From Heterostelium album PN500 (Eukaryota > Evosea > Eumycetozoa > Acytosteliales > Acytosteliaceae), in contig NW_008805064.1 in assembly GCF_000004825.1 (NCBI RefSeq), positions 1,426,001 through 1,490,000 of the forward strand: 64,000 nucleotides of DNA, given 5' to 3'. Positions 20,489 through 31,974 of this stretch are shown piece after piece. The notes under the pieces are model-generated. The model did not search any database, had not been told where the DNA came from, and saw only the letters and a program-made list of their open reading frames with translations. Position 1 is the first letter of the stretch; every line of letters begins with the position of its first letter. The translations under genes were made by a program, and so were the position numbers.

Positions 20489-20535
20489 CATTTGAGAAAA
20501 TCAAGTCCTCAACAACCCTTTTGAAACCAGTCCAA
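18954..20535. repeat. inverted duplication, right arm
   Basis: Reverse complement of 8091-9677; covers most of exon 2, exons 3 and 4, introns and about 47 bases past the stop codon of the tgr-like gene. Confidence 0.9.
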
Positions 20536-21286
20536 CGTCAAGACCACCACATTTAACATACCAAAAATATCATGGTTTTTTATTATAAAATGTGATTTTT
20601 TAATATCTACCAATAAAGTTTATTTCTATCTTTTTTTTAAGATATTATTATTTTAACTCTTTTCTCTTAGATTTTAGAATTTCCTCGTTTGATTCATACT
20701 ATACTTTCTTCTAGGAACAATGAGGATGATATTCAATAGCAACTATTTAAATAGATCAGATTCTAGACTTTTTAATTAATCATTAATTAAATTAAAAAGT
20801 GATTCATTTTTGTTATTTTGGTTCATAATTTAACAATCAAAATAATCCTGTCAATCGATTGAAAGGTCAACACAACAAATTGTAATCAAGTATTGACTAT
20901 TAATTGGTAATTCCCAATAACTTTAAAATTTTATTAAGTATAGTCTTTAAAATAAATTGAACCAACAATCATCTAATTGAAAACAAATTATTTTTATTCT
21001 CTATTTCTCCTCTTATATTTCTCAAAAAAAATTTAAAAATTACACACACCTATATTGATGATTAATAAAAAAAATTATACATGTGTGGGAGTGTGTTCAA
21101 ATAAAAAGTGGGTGAACAGATAATTTTGAATTATTTGTTTAATTTAAAAAAAAATATTATTATTATTATTCAATAAAAAAGATATAAAGATATATTATTA
21201 AAATGATATTTAATTTTATTTAAAACTATAGACTTTTTCCTAATTAAATTTATTCTTATTTATTTTAATTAATATTTTAATGGACC
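20536..21286. other. intergenic, AT-rich
   Basis: Spacer between two plus-strand genes; it probably holds the terminator of the tgr-like gene and the promoter of the phosphoesterase. No ORF or repeat that I can name. Confidence 0.5.
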
Positions 21287-22874
21287 ATGAAGAGTAATAG
21301 TAAAAGTCGATTTTCATATATATCTATATTATTATTTATTAATTTTATTAATATTATTCAATCAAATCATCTAAAATTTAATACCGATGGTAAACTTAAA
21401 ATAGTAAATATTTGATTGATTGGTTTTTTGGTGTTTTGATTAAATTTTGACATTGATATTTCTTTTTAATAGATACAGTTTACAGATCTTCATTATGGAG
21501 AAAACATAAAATATGATAAATTAAACTATGAAGCTCAAAGTATGTTATTTTATTATTTCTTGAGAATTTATCTTCATTGATAGTAAAATATTAAACTTTT
21601 ATAAATCATAGATAAATTATTAGATTATGAAAAACCAGATTTTGTTATGTTATCAGGAGATATGATAAGTGGATACAATAAAAACTTTTATAGAGATCAA
21701 TCAAAATATCACACAATTTGGGATATCTTAACGAAACCAATGAGAGATAGAAATATTCCGTATGTATAATCATTATATTCATTTTTAAGTTTGTATTAAT
21801 AAAATAATATAACAATTATATTTAAATAGATGGGCAATTACATTTGGAAATCATGATGCAGAAGTAAGAATAAGTTATAAAATAGTATATTAATATAATA
21901 AGAATAAATAATTAACAAAAATTGGAATACAATTAAAAATGGTAGGGACCTTACTCAAGTTCTCAAATTGTAGATTTAGATATGTCTTTTAATGGAAGTC
22001 TGACGAGACATGGACAAATTAAAAATGGTGGAGAAACGAATTATGTTATACCAATATATTCATCTAATTCCTCTGTAGACATAGCTTCATTAATTTATAT
22101 TTTCGATAGTGATAACTTTGGATGTGGAGATTCAGGTGATTGGGGTTGTATATACAAGCATCAAGTTGATTGGTATGAAGAAACAAGTGATCACTACAAT
22201 AAGGTATGAGGTTAAACTTAACTAAATATTTTATAAATTCAATACTTTATTAATATTTTAATATAAACAAAGACACCATCTATAGCATATGTACATATAC
22301 CACCAGTTGAAGTTATAGATCTATGGAATAATTTTGAAGTTTACGGAGATTTTGGGGATTCTGCCTCTTGCTGCTATCATACAAAGGAATCAAAGTTTAT
22401 TGAAAAGATGATTAAAAGAGGTGATATCAGAGCATTGTATTTCGGACACGATCATAGAAATGATTATCACGGTGATTACTATGGTATCGATCTTGGTTAT
22501 GGTAGAAAAACAGGTTATGGTTCCTACGATCCAAAGTATGCACAAGGTGCTAGAGTATTGGAGATTCAACAAGATCCTTTCAAATTTGTAACATGGATTA
22601 GAGATGTCCATGGAACAATCGATATTCAAACTTTACATACACCAAGTGTAAAATTACCAAGACATTGTTGTATAATAGGAGGTAAATAATATCATTATTA
22701 TTGATTTTATTTTTAAAACATAAAACGAATAATCCTAACTTTATTTTAATTTTTCAAGAATCTTCTTTTAAATCAGATTGGATCAGTTATTTATTAGTTT
22801 TATCAGGAGTAATGATTGGAGTTTTCATCTTTCAATTAGCTAAAGTTTCAAAAATTAAAAATATAGATAAATAA
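21287..22874 (+). CDS. calcineurin-like metallophosphoesterase, membrane anchored
   Basis: Seven exons (21287-21403, 21473-21539, 21612-21759, 21830-21863, 21946-22203, 22273-22681, 22759-22874) give 382 residues. A signal peptide leads into the metal-binding motifs of the superfamily in order: DLHYGE (D-x-H), LSGDMISG (GD), FGNHDAE (GNHD), YVHIPP (H) and YFGHDHRND (GHDH). The overall plan resembles the fungal/plant DCR2/PAP29-type branch of purple acid phosphatase-like proteins. The last exon adds a hydrophobic helix (YLLVLSGVMIGVFIFQLA) and a basic tail, so the catalytic part is probably lumenal or extracellular and tethered. Substrate unknown. A short exon of 34 bases carries GNHD, so exon skipping would destroy the active site. 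Confidence 0.85.
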
Positions 22875-23536
22875 AAAATACAATTAAAATTCTATTTATT
22901 ATTTAAGAAGTGATCTATATTAAATGATATTTTAGTGTATATTTGTTTCATTATGTGGTTATTAATTTCATTACTTGCTTGATTCTATCTAAAAACCTTT
23001 TTTTATTGAATATTATACATGACTAAATACTTTCTAAACAATTGGATTCTAATTCTGTCAACACCATTGTTTGCTGATATTCTTTTATTATTGATGGTAA
23101 ATATTGGAATAATAATGTTGACTATTATTTTTCTTTCGGATATTCATAAGTAAAAAAAGTTGCGATATGATATTTGTTTGTTTGTTTATATTTGTATTTT
23201 ATTTGATATTAAATTCTGAATTTACTATTTACAAAGTTCTCTTATTAATAGTCTCCTAAAACTACTTAGAAAGAAGAAGCTTGACTTCCCAATCATTATG
23301 TCGTTATAATCGATTAGTCTTTAATACCTACAAAGAATTGCAAGAGAGATCAGAAGATGAAGTAAGTTTGACAAAAGTGATTTTTGTATTAGTATTAAAA
23401 TTTATAAAGAATTTATGTGTTTGAATAATCACCAGCGCTCCGCTAATCATAAACTCTTACAATTAGTAAAAGTTTCAAATTAAAATTATAGATAAATAAA
23501 CACTGTTTAGTTTGATAATTCTATTTTATTATAATT
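22875..23536. other. intergenic with a duplicated gene 3' end
   Basis: At about 23455-23505 the sequence repeats the 3' end of the phosphoesterase gene (CAATTAGTAAAAGTTTCAAA then ATTATAGATAAATAA against 22835-22876). The rest is AT-rich spacer between the convergent 3' ends of the phosphoesterase and deaminase genes. Confidence 0.5.
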
Positions 23537-25268
23537 TTAATTTGATGGAGGAGTTAATGTATTAATATAATCAATGAATGTATTCCATTTCTTTGCCCAT
23601 GAGGTAAGAGCAAGATTCTTTTCAGTATTGTTATAGTAGGCACTGTGCTTGAGTGAGTTGAGAACTAGTTGCTTGATTCTTAATAAATCGAGTCCCCATG
23701 CTGTAACTACTTCGTAAAAGTCATAGGTCAAACCAGAGTAACCGTAAATGGCAGGATCATCCGGTGAGATAGTGACTGGAAGTCCTTGGTTTAAAAGATC
23801 GAATGCTGGATGTGCACGGAAATTATTAACAAACTCTAAGATCTGGTTGGAGATGGGTGATACTTCGATTCCAATGTTGTTGTGCTTAACTTTTTGCATG
23901 AGGAGTGGGTGCTTTGAGAGTTGGATACCATGTCCGATACGCTTGCTATTCAAGAGAATGGCATCATACAAGTTGGTGTTATTATATAAAAGTGTTTCAC
24001 CTGCATGGAAGTAGAAATCCAATGGATATTGTTTATCTGCACCCTTCTTTATAATATCCATAAACTGATCGATGAAATAAATCAATGGATAACCTTCGTC
24101 TTCCGGACCAACCAAATCATAACCAATAAAAATCTCTGGATATTGATTTCTTAATTCTAAAGCATATTCCATTTGGCTATAAACAAAACTAAATAAACAA
24201 CTTTTAATTAATAAAAAGATGTTTCAGTAAATAAATAACAAATTAAATTTAGTAATTACCTTTGATTTGAATGTCTTGAATCACAACCAATTATTTTTAA
24301 TGATAACTCTGGCATGTTGTATGCTACTCTATTTTTTTCAACTAATTGAATCATTTGTTGGGTGAACCAGGTGTCGTTGTAGGTGTTTCCATGGAGATCG
24401 TAGTAGTCACTGAAACATTTACGGATTTCTATGTGTTGGATGTTGTCTTCAATCGATTGGTTAATTAGATGCTGCATGTATCCAAGTGTAATAGGAACAT
24501 ATGTAATCAGACCAGAAACACTACCAAAGATACCATCAAACTTTCTCCAGAGGTTGACATAATCACCGTCGTCTCTTCCAATTAAAGTCAAGTTGGTAAG
24601 CAACATGTCATCGAAAGCAGTGACATTGGAAACCGCTGATTGACGATAATGACTGAGTAATACCCAATTGGAATCGGATGGCTGGCTTGCAAAGAAATGA
24701 TAATCTCCATAGGCATGACCATTCACCGGATCACTACCCATATAGATATAGCAATTTGGCAAATAGGTTCCAACATCAATCAAGTAGTCATATGTGGCAG
24801 AACTCTCTTGGTGAATGTGTAAAATCGATCCTTTTGGTAATTTCTTTAATATACTATAAATTTGTGTCTTTTCAATTATTTCTTTTGCCTAAATAAATAT
24901 AAATATAAATAGATAGATATAGATATAAATATTAATATTAATATTTTCGAATTAACTTGTACAAATTTAAAACTAAAAAATGTTACATTTTCATATTAAC
25001 TTACATTAAAGAAATTGATTGCTGGTGGATCATTGTTTGACAATAATAACTCTTCGTATTGTAGAATCGATTTGAATATGGTGTTTGCACTTTGTTCCGA
25101 AGGAGATAAGTGAATGCCTGTGTTATCATCTTTTATTGCATTTTCAGCATCGCTTAATTTTTGCCGCTCATCAAGATATTGTTTAAGATCTTGAGCACTA
25201 ACTACACTTATAAAAAATAAAAATACAGCAATTAATGCCGATAACTTTATAATTTTTAGATAATACAT
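23537..25268 (-). CDS. ADA2/CECR1-type secreted adenosine deaminase
   Basis: Three exons (25005-25268, 24260-24888, 23537-24176) encode 510 residues, almost exactly the length of human ADA2 (511). I start at MYYLKIIKL (25268), which gives a clear signal peptide ending VVSAQ; the frame extends 27 codons further upstream but is lysine-rich. Metal and catalytic motifs: LHIHQES (HxH), FYFHAGETL (HAGE), KRIGHG and TISPDDPAIYG (the SPDDP that replaces SLDDP of ordinary ADA). The N-terminal 90 residues correspond to the ADA2 dimerisation region. It deaminates adenosine to inosine outside the cell, which in amoebae could tune extracellular adenosine signalling; that role is inference. Two short AT-rich introns. 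Confidence 0.93.
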
Positions 25269-26386
25269 AATAATATAGATAGATATCTTTTTTGATTTAA
25301 TGTTTTTTTTTAATAATAAATTGTTTAATATTATATCTTTTCCAAACAAACTAAACTTTTCTATTTCAAAAGCTCTATTTATTCAAGACTTCAATTCAGC
25401 TATCCAATGTGGGTTATAGCAATTTGAAATTGTTTCATCTTGTCTTGTTTTGTTTTTATTATAATATCATATATGCATTATAATATAATCGATTAGTCAC
25501 AGATTTTAAAACAAAAAAGAGATTTAGGTTTTTTGTTCTAAAAACAAATAGAATCCTAACTTCTTTTTGAGCATCAAAACTTTGTTTTCGATTTAAACAA
25601 AAAATAAATATAATGACCTCACTAAATCGACTGTATAATATAAACAATTCGAATCTATTACAGATATTATCATATTACAAACCACACACACGCTCACACA
25701 CAAAGTAAAAATCCTTTGTTTAAAACATTACCAAATTCCTAATGAATTATCCTTCTTGACACAAAGTAAATATAAACATATATTTACTTACAAATTTCCT
25801 GTTTTTCACACCACTGTGGGGGTCAAATTCCAATCTCTATCACTTTTTTATTATTATTTTTGGGTTAACTTTTTTTTTTTATCTTTTATATCTATTTTCT
25901 TTAGTGGTTATATGTTTCTAGAATGATTTTATTTGAGGTTGGCATCAATGTTTTAAAATAATAAAAGATCTTATATATGATTAATTCCCTTCTTCATTAT
26001 TATTTTTTACTAACAAAACATCATAAAGATATAATTTATATAGTGATAAAAATAAGAACTCTAATGAATGCGAAAAAAATAAATAAATAAATCTTTTTTG
26101 ATCATAATTATTCGAATTCGGATAGTTTTTTTGTGTCCAAAACCTATTTTTTATTTTTACATTTTTTTGTTTTTAGTCATTTTTGAACTTCAAAATAATT
26201 ACCAGGCAGTTAGTTAGCGGGAAATCATTTATTTTTGAAAATCATTGAATTGTTTTAATTGATTTTTAAAGGTTGCCCACATCCAAATTAAACCTAAAAG
26301 AAAAAAAAAAGTATTATTTATACATTTGTATCTTTATCTTTTGCATGGTATTAGTATTATAATTTCTTTTTTTTATTTTTTATTAA
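25269..26386. other. intergenic, AT-rich
   Basis: About 1.1 kb, likely holding the promoter of the deaminase gene (to the left, minus strand) and of the decayed family copy (to the right). Short CA-rich run near 25685-25705. I see no gene. Confidence 0.5.
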
Positions 26387-27990
26387 TCTATTAGTAATAA
26401 AACTAATAAAATAGAAATTATTAAAAACAATCTAACAATTTTACAGGATTCAACATAAAGGTATATTGTTGATTTATTGTCAGAAGATCAACTGAAATTC
26501 AATGTTTTATCACTCTCATTGATATCTCATTATTTGTTTAATATAATTGCTAAATCGTCTCTTAGAATATCAACAACACAACACCAATCTAAATTCTTTT
26601 TAACTTTCCTAAATTATTTAAATATTCTCTTTTAAAATTAAATAATAGTAATAATAATAATAGTAATAATAGTAATAATAGTAAAAGTAATAATAAAATT
26701 TAAAAAATAACATTTAATATCAGTAAACTTACACTGAAATATCAATACTTTACCAGAGTTTCAGAGAAAGCCAAGGAAACAATTTTATTTGATTGCGCAG
26801 AGGAATATAAAGATGCAATACAACGTTATTGGTCATTCGATTCGTTGACAGTTATAGATTTACCAACCACTGAGGATTTAAAGAAACTCAGTACCGAGTT
26901 TCATCAATATATATATTATTTTTACAGTAGTCTTGACTTTCTGATTGTTGGAAGAATTGATGATTGGTCTTTATTTTCAAATATCGAGGTTCTAACTATT
27001 TGAGATGGCCTGCATATCAAATAGAAGTCATTAGAGATGAGCCAGCATACCAATCACTTTCATCACTCTCACTCTCGTTACAATTCAGACACAAATCACC
27101 TTTTGCGATCCGCAAAAACTGTAAAATCGATTCCAGAATATTCGATCACTTGAATTGAATCATTATCATATGAGTGCTTCTACTTTCGATGAAGTACCAA
27201 TAGATCTATCAAAGTTGTTTCCAAATATCGAAAGTCTCAAGCTGAATCATATCTATCATAGGTTGGCCAGAGCAACCAAGACAGGACCTTTGTTCGAACC
27301 AAAATCAATACTATCGAGACTGACCGAATTTCGACATCTCTCCATCACCAACGAGGAAAAGACAACTAATAACCAACAAACCAATCGATCCTTCCTCACC
27401 GAGTATCTCACAGAGAATAGTACAACATCAACTGTTTTCAAACTAGATATTGCATCGATAGGACATCGATTGGAAACAATCAAAATCATAGGAGAAGTAT
27501 CGTTGTTCAATCAACTTTTCTCAGTGATCGAACAACTTGTTTGTCTAAAGAGATTGTCCATTCCATCGAAAGAACTCAGTCTTTCCAATCTTAAACTTTT
27601 ACTTCAGTCAACATCGCTTGTTCATCTGACTACTTTATTAAAGAGTAAAATGCCGATCATTCAGAAATGAACAAACTAAGTAGTACGTTAGAATACTTCA
27701 TAAAGAATAATACAAACATTAAATATTTGAAAGTATGTGATTATGCAAAGAAAGAAGGTGAGGAATCTCTATTGCTTAATCTATTGGAGGTGAGTAGCGG
27801 CTTTCAAGATATCAGATTTATTTGTTATAAGACAACATTGCAACAGCAGATAATCAACAACTTTACACTCCTCAATAATGTAACAGTGTCATTCATCAAT
27901 GAATGTAAACACAAACAACCAAAACAGACAACCAAGCCATTATCTACCTGTACCGATGATGGAACTACCACAATTGTTTCCTTTGATTAA
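26387..27990 (+). pseudogene. MGQS F-box-like/LRR family, decayed copy
   Basis: Aligns from TCTATTAGTAATAA (the Ser-Ile-Ser-Asn codons) to the end with the 28350 and 30309 genes, but the start codon and MGQ are gone, part of the F-box-like region is deleted and at least several frame changes and stops are present; open pieces remain at 26964-27158, 27155-27670 and 27667-27990. Recognisable parts include YKDAIQRYWSFDSLTVIDLP, DLSKLFPNIESLKLNHIYHR and LVCLKRLSIPSKELSLSNLK. The LRR half is far better kept than the 5' half. The 27155-27670 open stretch is a chance survivor, not a gene. Confidence 0.85.
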
Positions 27991-28349
27991 AATTTGATTT
28001 AGAACAAAAACATATGTTCTCATCATTATTATTTTCCTAAAATCAATGTAATATAATGCTAATTGTAATGAAGCGATAAAATAAATAATAAAATAAATTA
28101 ACAAGTGTTCAATTTTTTTTTAATGATAGGCTGTTTTTCACAATTCTTTTCTAAGTTTTTGCAATAGAGATTAAAATAAAACTCCCTAATGTTCGAACGC
28201 ATTCTGACTTTTGATAATCATGATTTATTTTTTTTTTTGTTTAATTTCTTTGAATTGTTTTTGCTGGTGGTCATATCTTAGGTTGCAACACCAATTACTT
28301 TACTTAAGTTACTTTTGATTTGTATTATTTTTTTATTTCTTTTTTAAGA

Positions 28350-29978
28350 ATGGGACAATCTATTAGTAATAATAAAATTATTAGTAATAAAAAGTGTACA
28401 ATAGAAATTATTAAAAACAATCAAACAATATTACCTGACTTAATATGGAAGTATATTGTTGATTTATTGTCAGAAGATCAATGTAGTTATCATCAACTGA
28501 AATACAATATTTTATCACTCTCATTGATATCTCATTATTGGATGGTCAATATAATTGCTAAATCATCTCTTAGAATATCAACAACACAACACAAATCAAA
28601 ATTCTTTTTAAACTTTCCTAAATCATTTAAATTATCTCTTTTAAAATTAAATAATAGTAATAATAATAGTGAAAATTTCAAATTTTATATTAGTAAACTT
28701 ACTTTGAAGTATATGCACCATTATATTATAAATAAGAAAAACAGAATAGTACCAATTGAAATTGATTGGATGAAGGAATATAAAGAAGCAATACAATGCT
28801 ATTGGTCATTCGATTCGTTGACAGTAATAGATTTACCAAACGATCAGGATATACTGAAACTCGGTGTTTTTTCAACAATCAGAAAGTTTAGAATCTACAG
28901 CAATAATAATTTTACGATAATTGATTGGTCTTTGTTTTCAAATATCGAGGTTCTCTCAATTAGAAATAATTGTAGATCATATGGAAGACCTTTCATCCTG
29001 CCCAATAAGGAAGAGACCGCATACCAATCACTTCGATCACTCTCACTCTCTTTACAATTCAACCACAAATCACCATTAACGACTCGAACAAATGGTATAA
29101 TCGATAAAGATATCAGTGAATTAAGTTTCAAGAATATTCGATCACTTGAATTGAATCATTATCATTTTGACAATATGACTGCTTCTACTTTCGATGAAGT
29201 ACCAATAGATCTATCAAAGTTGTTTCCAAATATCGAAAGTCTCAAGCTGAATCATATCTATCATAGGTTAATCGGTGCAGCCAATAGAGATTCATTGGTT
29301 GAACGGAAATCACTATTGTCAAGACTGACCGAATTACGATATCTCTCCATCACCAACGGCGAAAAGATTTATAATAACAACGAAACAGATAATCCCTTGC
29401 ATGAAGAGTATCACTCAGAGTACAGTCTAACTTCATCTGTGTTCAAACTCGATATGGCATCGATCGGTCATCAATTGGAGACAATCAAGATTAAAGGAAA
29501 ATTCTCATTGTTTGATCAACTTTTCTCAGTGATCGAACAACTTGTTTGTCTAAAGAGATTGTCAATTCCTTCGAAAGAACTCAGTCTTTCCAACCTTAAA
29601 CTTTTACTTAAATCAACATCGCTAGTTCGTTTGACCACTCTTTTAATGGGAAATGTTGCTGAAGATCGTTCAGAAACAACCAAACTAAGCAATCAAGTGT
29701 TAGATTATTTCATAAAGAATAACAAAAACATTAAATACTTGAAAGTATGTCGATATAGAAAGCAAGAAAGTGAAGTATCTCTATTGCTTAATCTATTGGA
29801 AAAGAGTACAGGTTTTCAAGATATCAGATTTATTTGTTATAATTCAGAGACAACCAACAATTTTACACTCCCCAATAATATAACAGTGTCATTCATCTAT
29901 GAAAGTAACTACAAACAACCAAAAAAGGGAACCAAATCCGACTATCTGTATGATACTATGACGATGGTAGAGTCATAA
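28350..29978 (+). CDS. MGQS-type F-box-like/LRR protein
   Basis: 542 residues, single exon. The start is MGQSISNNK (28350), chosen because the tandem copy shares it and the ten codons upstream are T-rich. MGxxxS is a classic N-myristoylation signal, so the protein may sit on membranes. Residues about 25-75 are F-box-like (QTILPDLIWKYIVDLL..., LSLSLISHYWMVNIIAKSS). Then come Asn-rich linker and irregular LRRs (WSFDSLTVIDLP, LFSNIEVLSIRNN, YQSLRSLSLSLQF, LFPNIESLKLNH, LVCLKRLSIPSKEL). The tail is basic. Large blocks are almost identical to the 30309 gene. Function unknown; a membrane-tethered ubiquitin ligase adaptor is a guess from the architecture. Confidence 0.85.
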   Translation: MGQSISNNKIISNKKCTIEIIKNNQTILPDLIWKYIVDLLSEDQCSYHQLKYNILSLSLISHYWMVNIIAKSSLRISTTQHKSKFFLNFPKSFKLSLLKLNNSNNNSENFKFYISKLTLKYMHHYIINKKNRIVPIEIDWMKEYKEAIQCYWSFDSLTVIDLPNDQDILKLGVFSTIRKFRIYSNNNFTIIDWSLFSNIEVLSIRNNCRSYGRPFILPNKEETAYQSLRSLSLSLQFNHKSPLTTRTNGIIDKDISELSFKNIRSLELNHYHFDNMTASTFDEVPIDLSKLFPNIESLKLNHIYHRLIGAANRDSLVERKSLLSRLTELRYLSITNGEKIYNNNETDNPLHEEYHSEYSLTSSVFKLDMASIGHQLETIKIKGKFSLFDQLFSVIEQLVCLKRLSIPSKELSLSNLKLLLKSTSLVRLTTLLMGNVAEDRSETTKLSNQVLDYFIKNNKNIKYLKVCRYRKQESEVSLLLNLLEKSTGFQDIRFICYNSETTNNFTLPNNITVSFIYESNYKQPKKGTKSDYLYDTMTMVES

Positions 29979-30308
29979 TGATATTTCGTAATCTAATTTT
30001 ATTTGTTATTTTCGATTTGTTTGACAAAAATAATAATAAAATTATTTCTTTTAAGAATAAATATATTTTAACGATTTTTATAAATTTTATCAAAGACAAT
30101 TTAAAAATCATTAAGCTTCAAGTTTTTTTTTGTACCACAAAGATAATCAAAACCTGCACATCTTTTTGTTTTTTTTAAGGAATGCGATGTTAGTGTGTGT
30201 TTGATGTAACCAAGTTTTATTTTGATTTCTTTTATTTTTTATTTTCACTCCAAACTTCTTAAAAATATAACAAAAAAGTTACTATTTTTTTTTTTTTTAA
30301 TTTTAAGA

Positions 30309-31877
30309 ATGGGACAATCTATTAGTAATAGTAACAAAATCAGTGATAAAGAGTGTACAATAGAAATTATTAAAAACAATCAAACAATATTACCTGACTT
30401 AATATGGAGGTATATTGTTGATTTATTTTCAGAATATCAATGTAGATATCACCAAAACGATTTCAATGTTTTATCACTCTCATTGATATCTCATTATTGG
30501 TTAGTCAACATAATTGCTAAATCATCTCTTAGAATATCAACAACACAACACAAATCAAAATTCTTTTTAAACTTTCCTAAATCATTTAAAATATCTCTTT
30601 TAAAATTAAATAATAATAGTAGTAATAATAGTAATAATAGTAACGAAAATATAAAATTTAATATCAGTAAGCTTACTTTGAAATATGAAAAGCTTTATAA
30701 ATTTACAAAGAAAGACAGATTAGTACCAATTGATATTGATTGGATGAAGGAATATAAAGAAGCAATACAATGCTATTGGTCATTCGATTCGTTGACAGTA
30801 ATAGATTTACCAAGCGATCAGGATATACTGAAACTCGGTGTTTTTCCAACAATCAGAAAGTTTAGAATCTACAGCAATAATAATTTTACGATAATTGATT
30901 GGTCTTTGTTTTCAAATATCGAGGTTCTCTCAATTAGAAATAATTGTAGATCATATGGAAGACCTTTCATCCTGCCCAATAAGGAAGAGACCGCATACCA
31001 ATCACTTCGATCACTCTCACTCTCTTTACAATTCAGACATAAATCACCATTATCGACTCGCACAAATGGTATAATCGATATAGATATCAGTGAATTAAGT
31101 TTCAAGAATATCCGATCACTTGAATTGAATTATATTCATTCTGACGATATGGCAGAGAATTCTTTCGATGAAGTACCAATAGATCTATCAAAGTTGTTTC
31201 CAAATATCGAAAGTCTCAAGCTGAATCATATCTATCATAGGTTGATCAGAGCAGCCAATAGAGATTCATTGGTTGAACGGAAATCACTATTGTCAAGACT
31301 GACCGAATTACGATATCTCTCCATCACCAACGGCGAAAAGATTTATAATAACAACGAAACAGATAATCCCTTGCATGAAGAGTATCACTCAGAGTACAGT
31401 CTAACTTCATCTGTGTTCAAACTCGATATGGCATCGATCGGTCATCAATTGGAGACAATCAAGATTAAAGGAAAATTCTCATTGTTTGATCAACTTTTCT
31501 CAGTGATCGAACAACTTGTTTGTCTAAAGAGATTGTCAATTCCTTCGAAAGAACTCAGTCTTTCCAACCTTAAACTTTTACTTAAATCAACATCGCTAGT
31601 TCGTTTGACCACTCTTTTAATGGGAAATGTTGCTGAAGATCGTTCAGAAACAACCAAACTAAGCAATCAAGTGTTAGATTATTTCATAAAGAATAACAAA
31701 AACATTAAATACTTGAAAGTATGTCGATATAGAAAGCAAGAAAGTGAAGTATCTCTATTGCTTAATCTATTGGAAAAGAGTACAGGTTTTCAAGATATCA
31801 GATTTATTTGTTATAGTGCCAAAGACAACCAACAATTTTACACTCCTCAACAATGTAACAGTATCATTCATCAATGA
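30309..31877 (+). CDS. MGQS-type F-box-like/LRR protein, altered C-terminus
   Basis: 522 residues from MGQSISNSNK (30309); the frame opens 29 codons earlier over T-rich leader. Same plan as the 28350 gene: myristoylation-type N-terminus, F-box-like LPDLIWRYIVDLFSEYQ ... SLISHYWLVNII, Asn-rich linker (SNNSNNSNEN), LRRs. Near 31815 an indel relative to its twin changes frame so that the last 20 residues (SAKDNQQFYTPQQCNSIIHQ) replace the shared FTLxNNVTVSFI ending; the old ending is still readable in the next frame to 31974. The gene is thus probably functional apart from its tail, or in the first step of decay. The long identical blocks argue for recent duplication or conversion. Confidence 0.85.
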   Translation: MGQSISNSNKISDKECTIEIIKNNQTILPDLIWRYIVDLFSEYQCRYHQNDFNVLSLSLISHYWLVNIIAKSSLRISTTQHKSKFFLNFPKSFKISLLKLNNNSSNNSNNSNENIKFNISKLTLKYEKLYKFTKKDRLVPIDIDWMKEYKEAIQCYWSFDSLTVIDLPSDQDILKLGVFPTIRKFRIYSNNNFTIIDWSLFSNIEVLSIRNNCRSYGRPFILPNKEETAYQSLRSLSLSLQFRHKSPLSTRTNGIIDIDISELSFKNIRSLELNYIHSDDMAENSFDEVPIDLSKLFPNIESLKLNHIYHRLIRAANRDSLVERKSLLSRLTELRYLSITNGEKIYNNNETDNPLHEEYHSEYSLTSSVFKLDMASIGHQLETIKIKGKFSLFDQLFSVIEQLVCLKRLSIPSKELSLSNLKLLLKSTSLVRLTTLLMGNVAEDRSETTKLSNQVLDYFIKNNKNIKYLKVCRYRKQESEVSLLLNLLEKSTGFQDIRFICYSAKDNQQFYTPQQCNSIIHQ

Positions 31878-31974
31878 AAGTCAATACAAACAACCAAAAA
31901 AGAGAATCAAGTCCTCCTATCTGCCTGAGCCTGTGACGATGGATGGGTTAATACATTTATCTGATATTTCGTAA

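Noticed and set aside
22390-22629. Minus-strand frame opposite exon 6 of the phosphoesterase
   Set aside because: The plus strand carries the GHDH metal motif and clear splice sites.
25805-25825. GGGGGTCAAATTCCAATC resembles a tRNA B box
   Set aside because: No A box at the right distance and no acceptor stem pairing.
29978-30178. 66-codon frame after the 28350 gene
   Set aside because: Poly-Lys/Ile/Phe composition typical of AT-rich spacer; overlaps the stop of the real gene.
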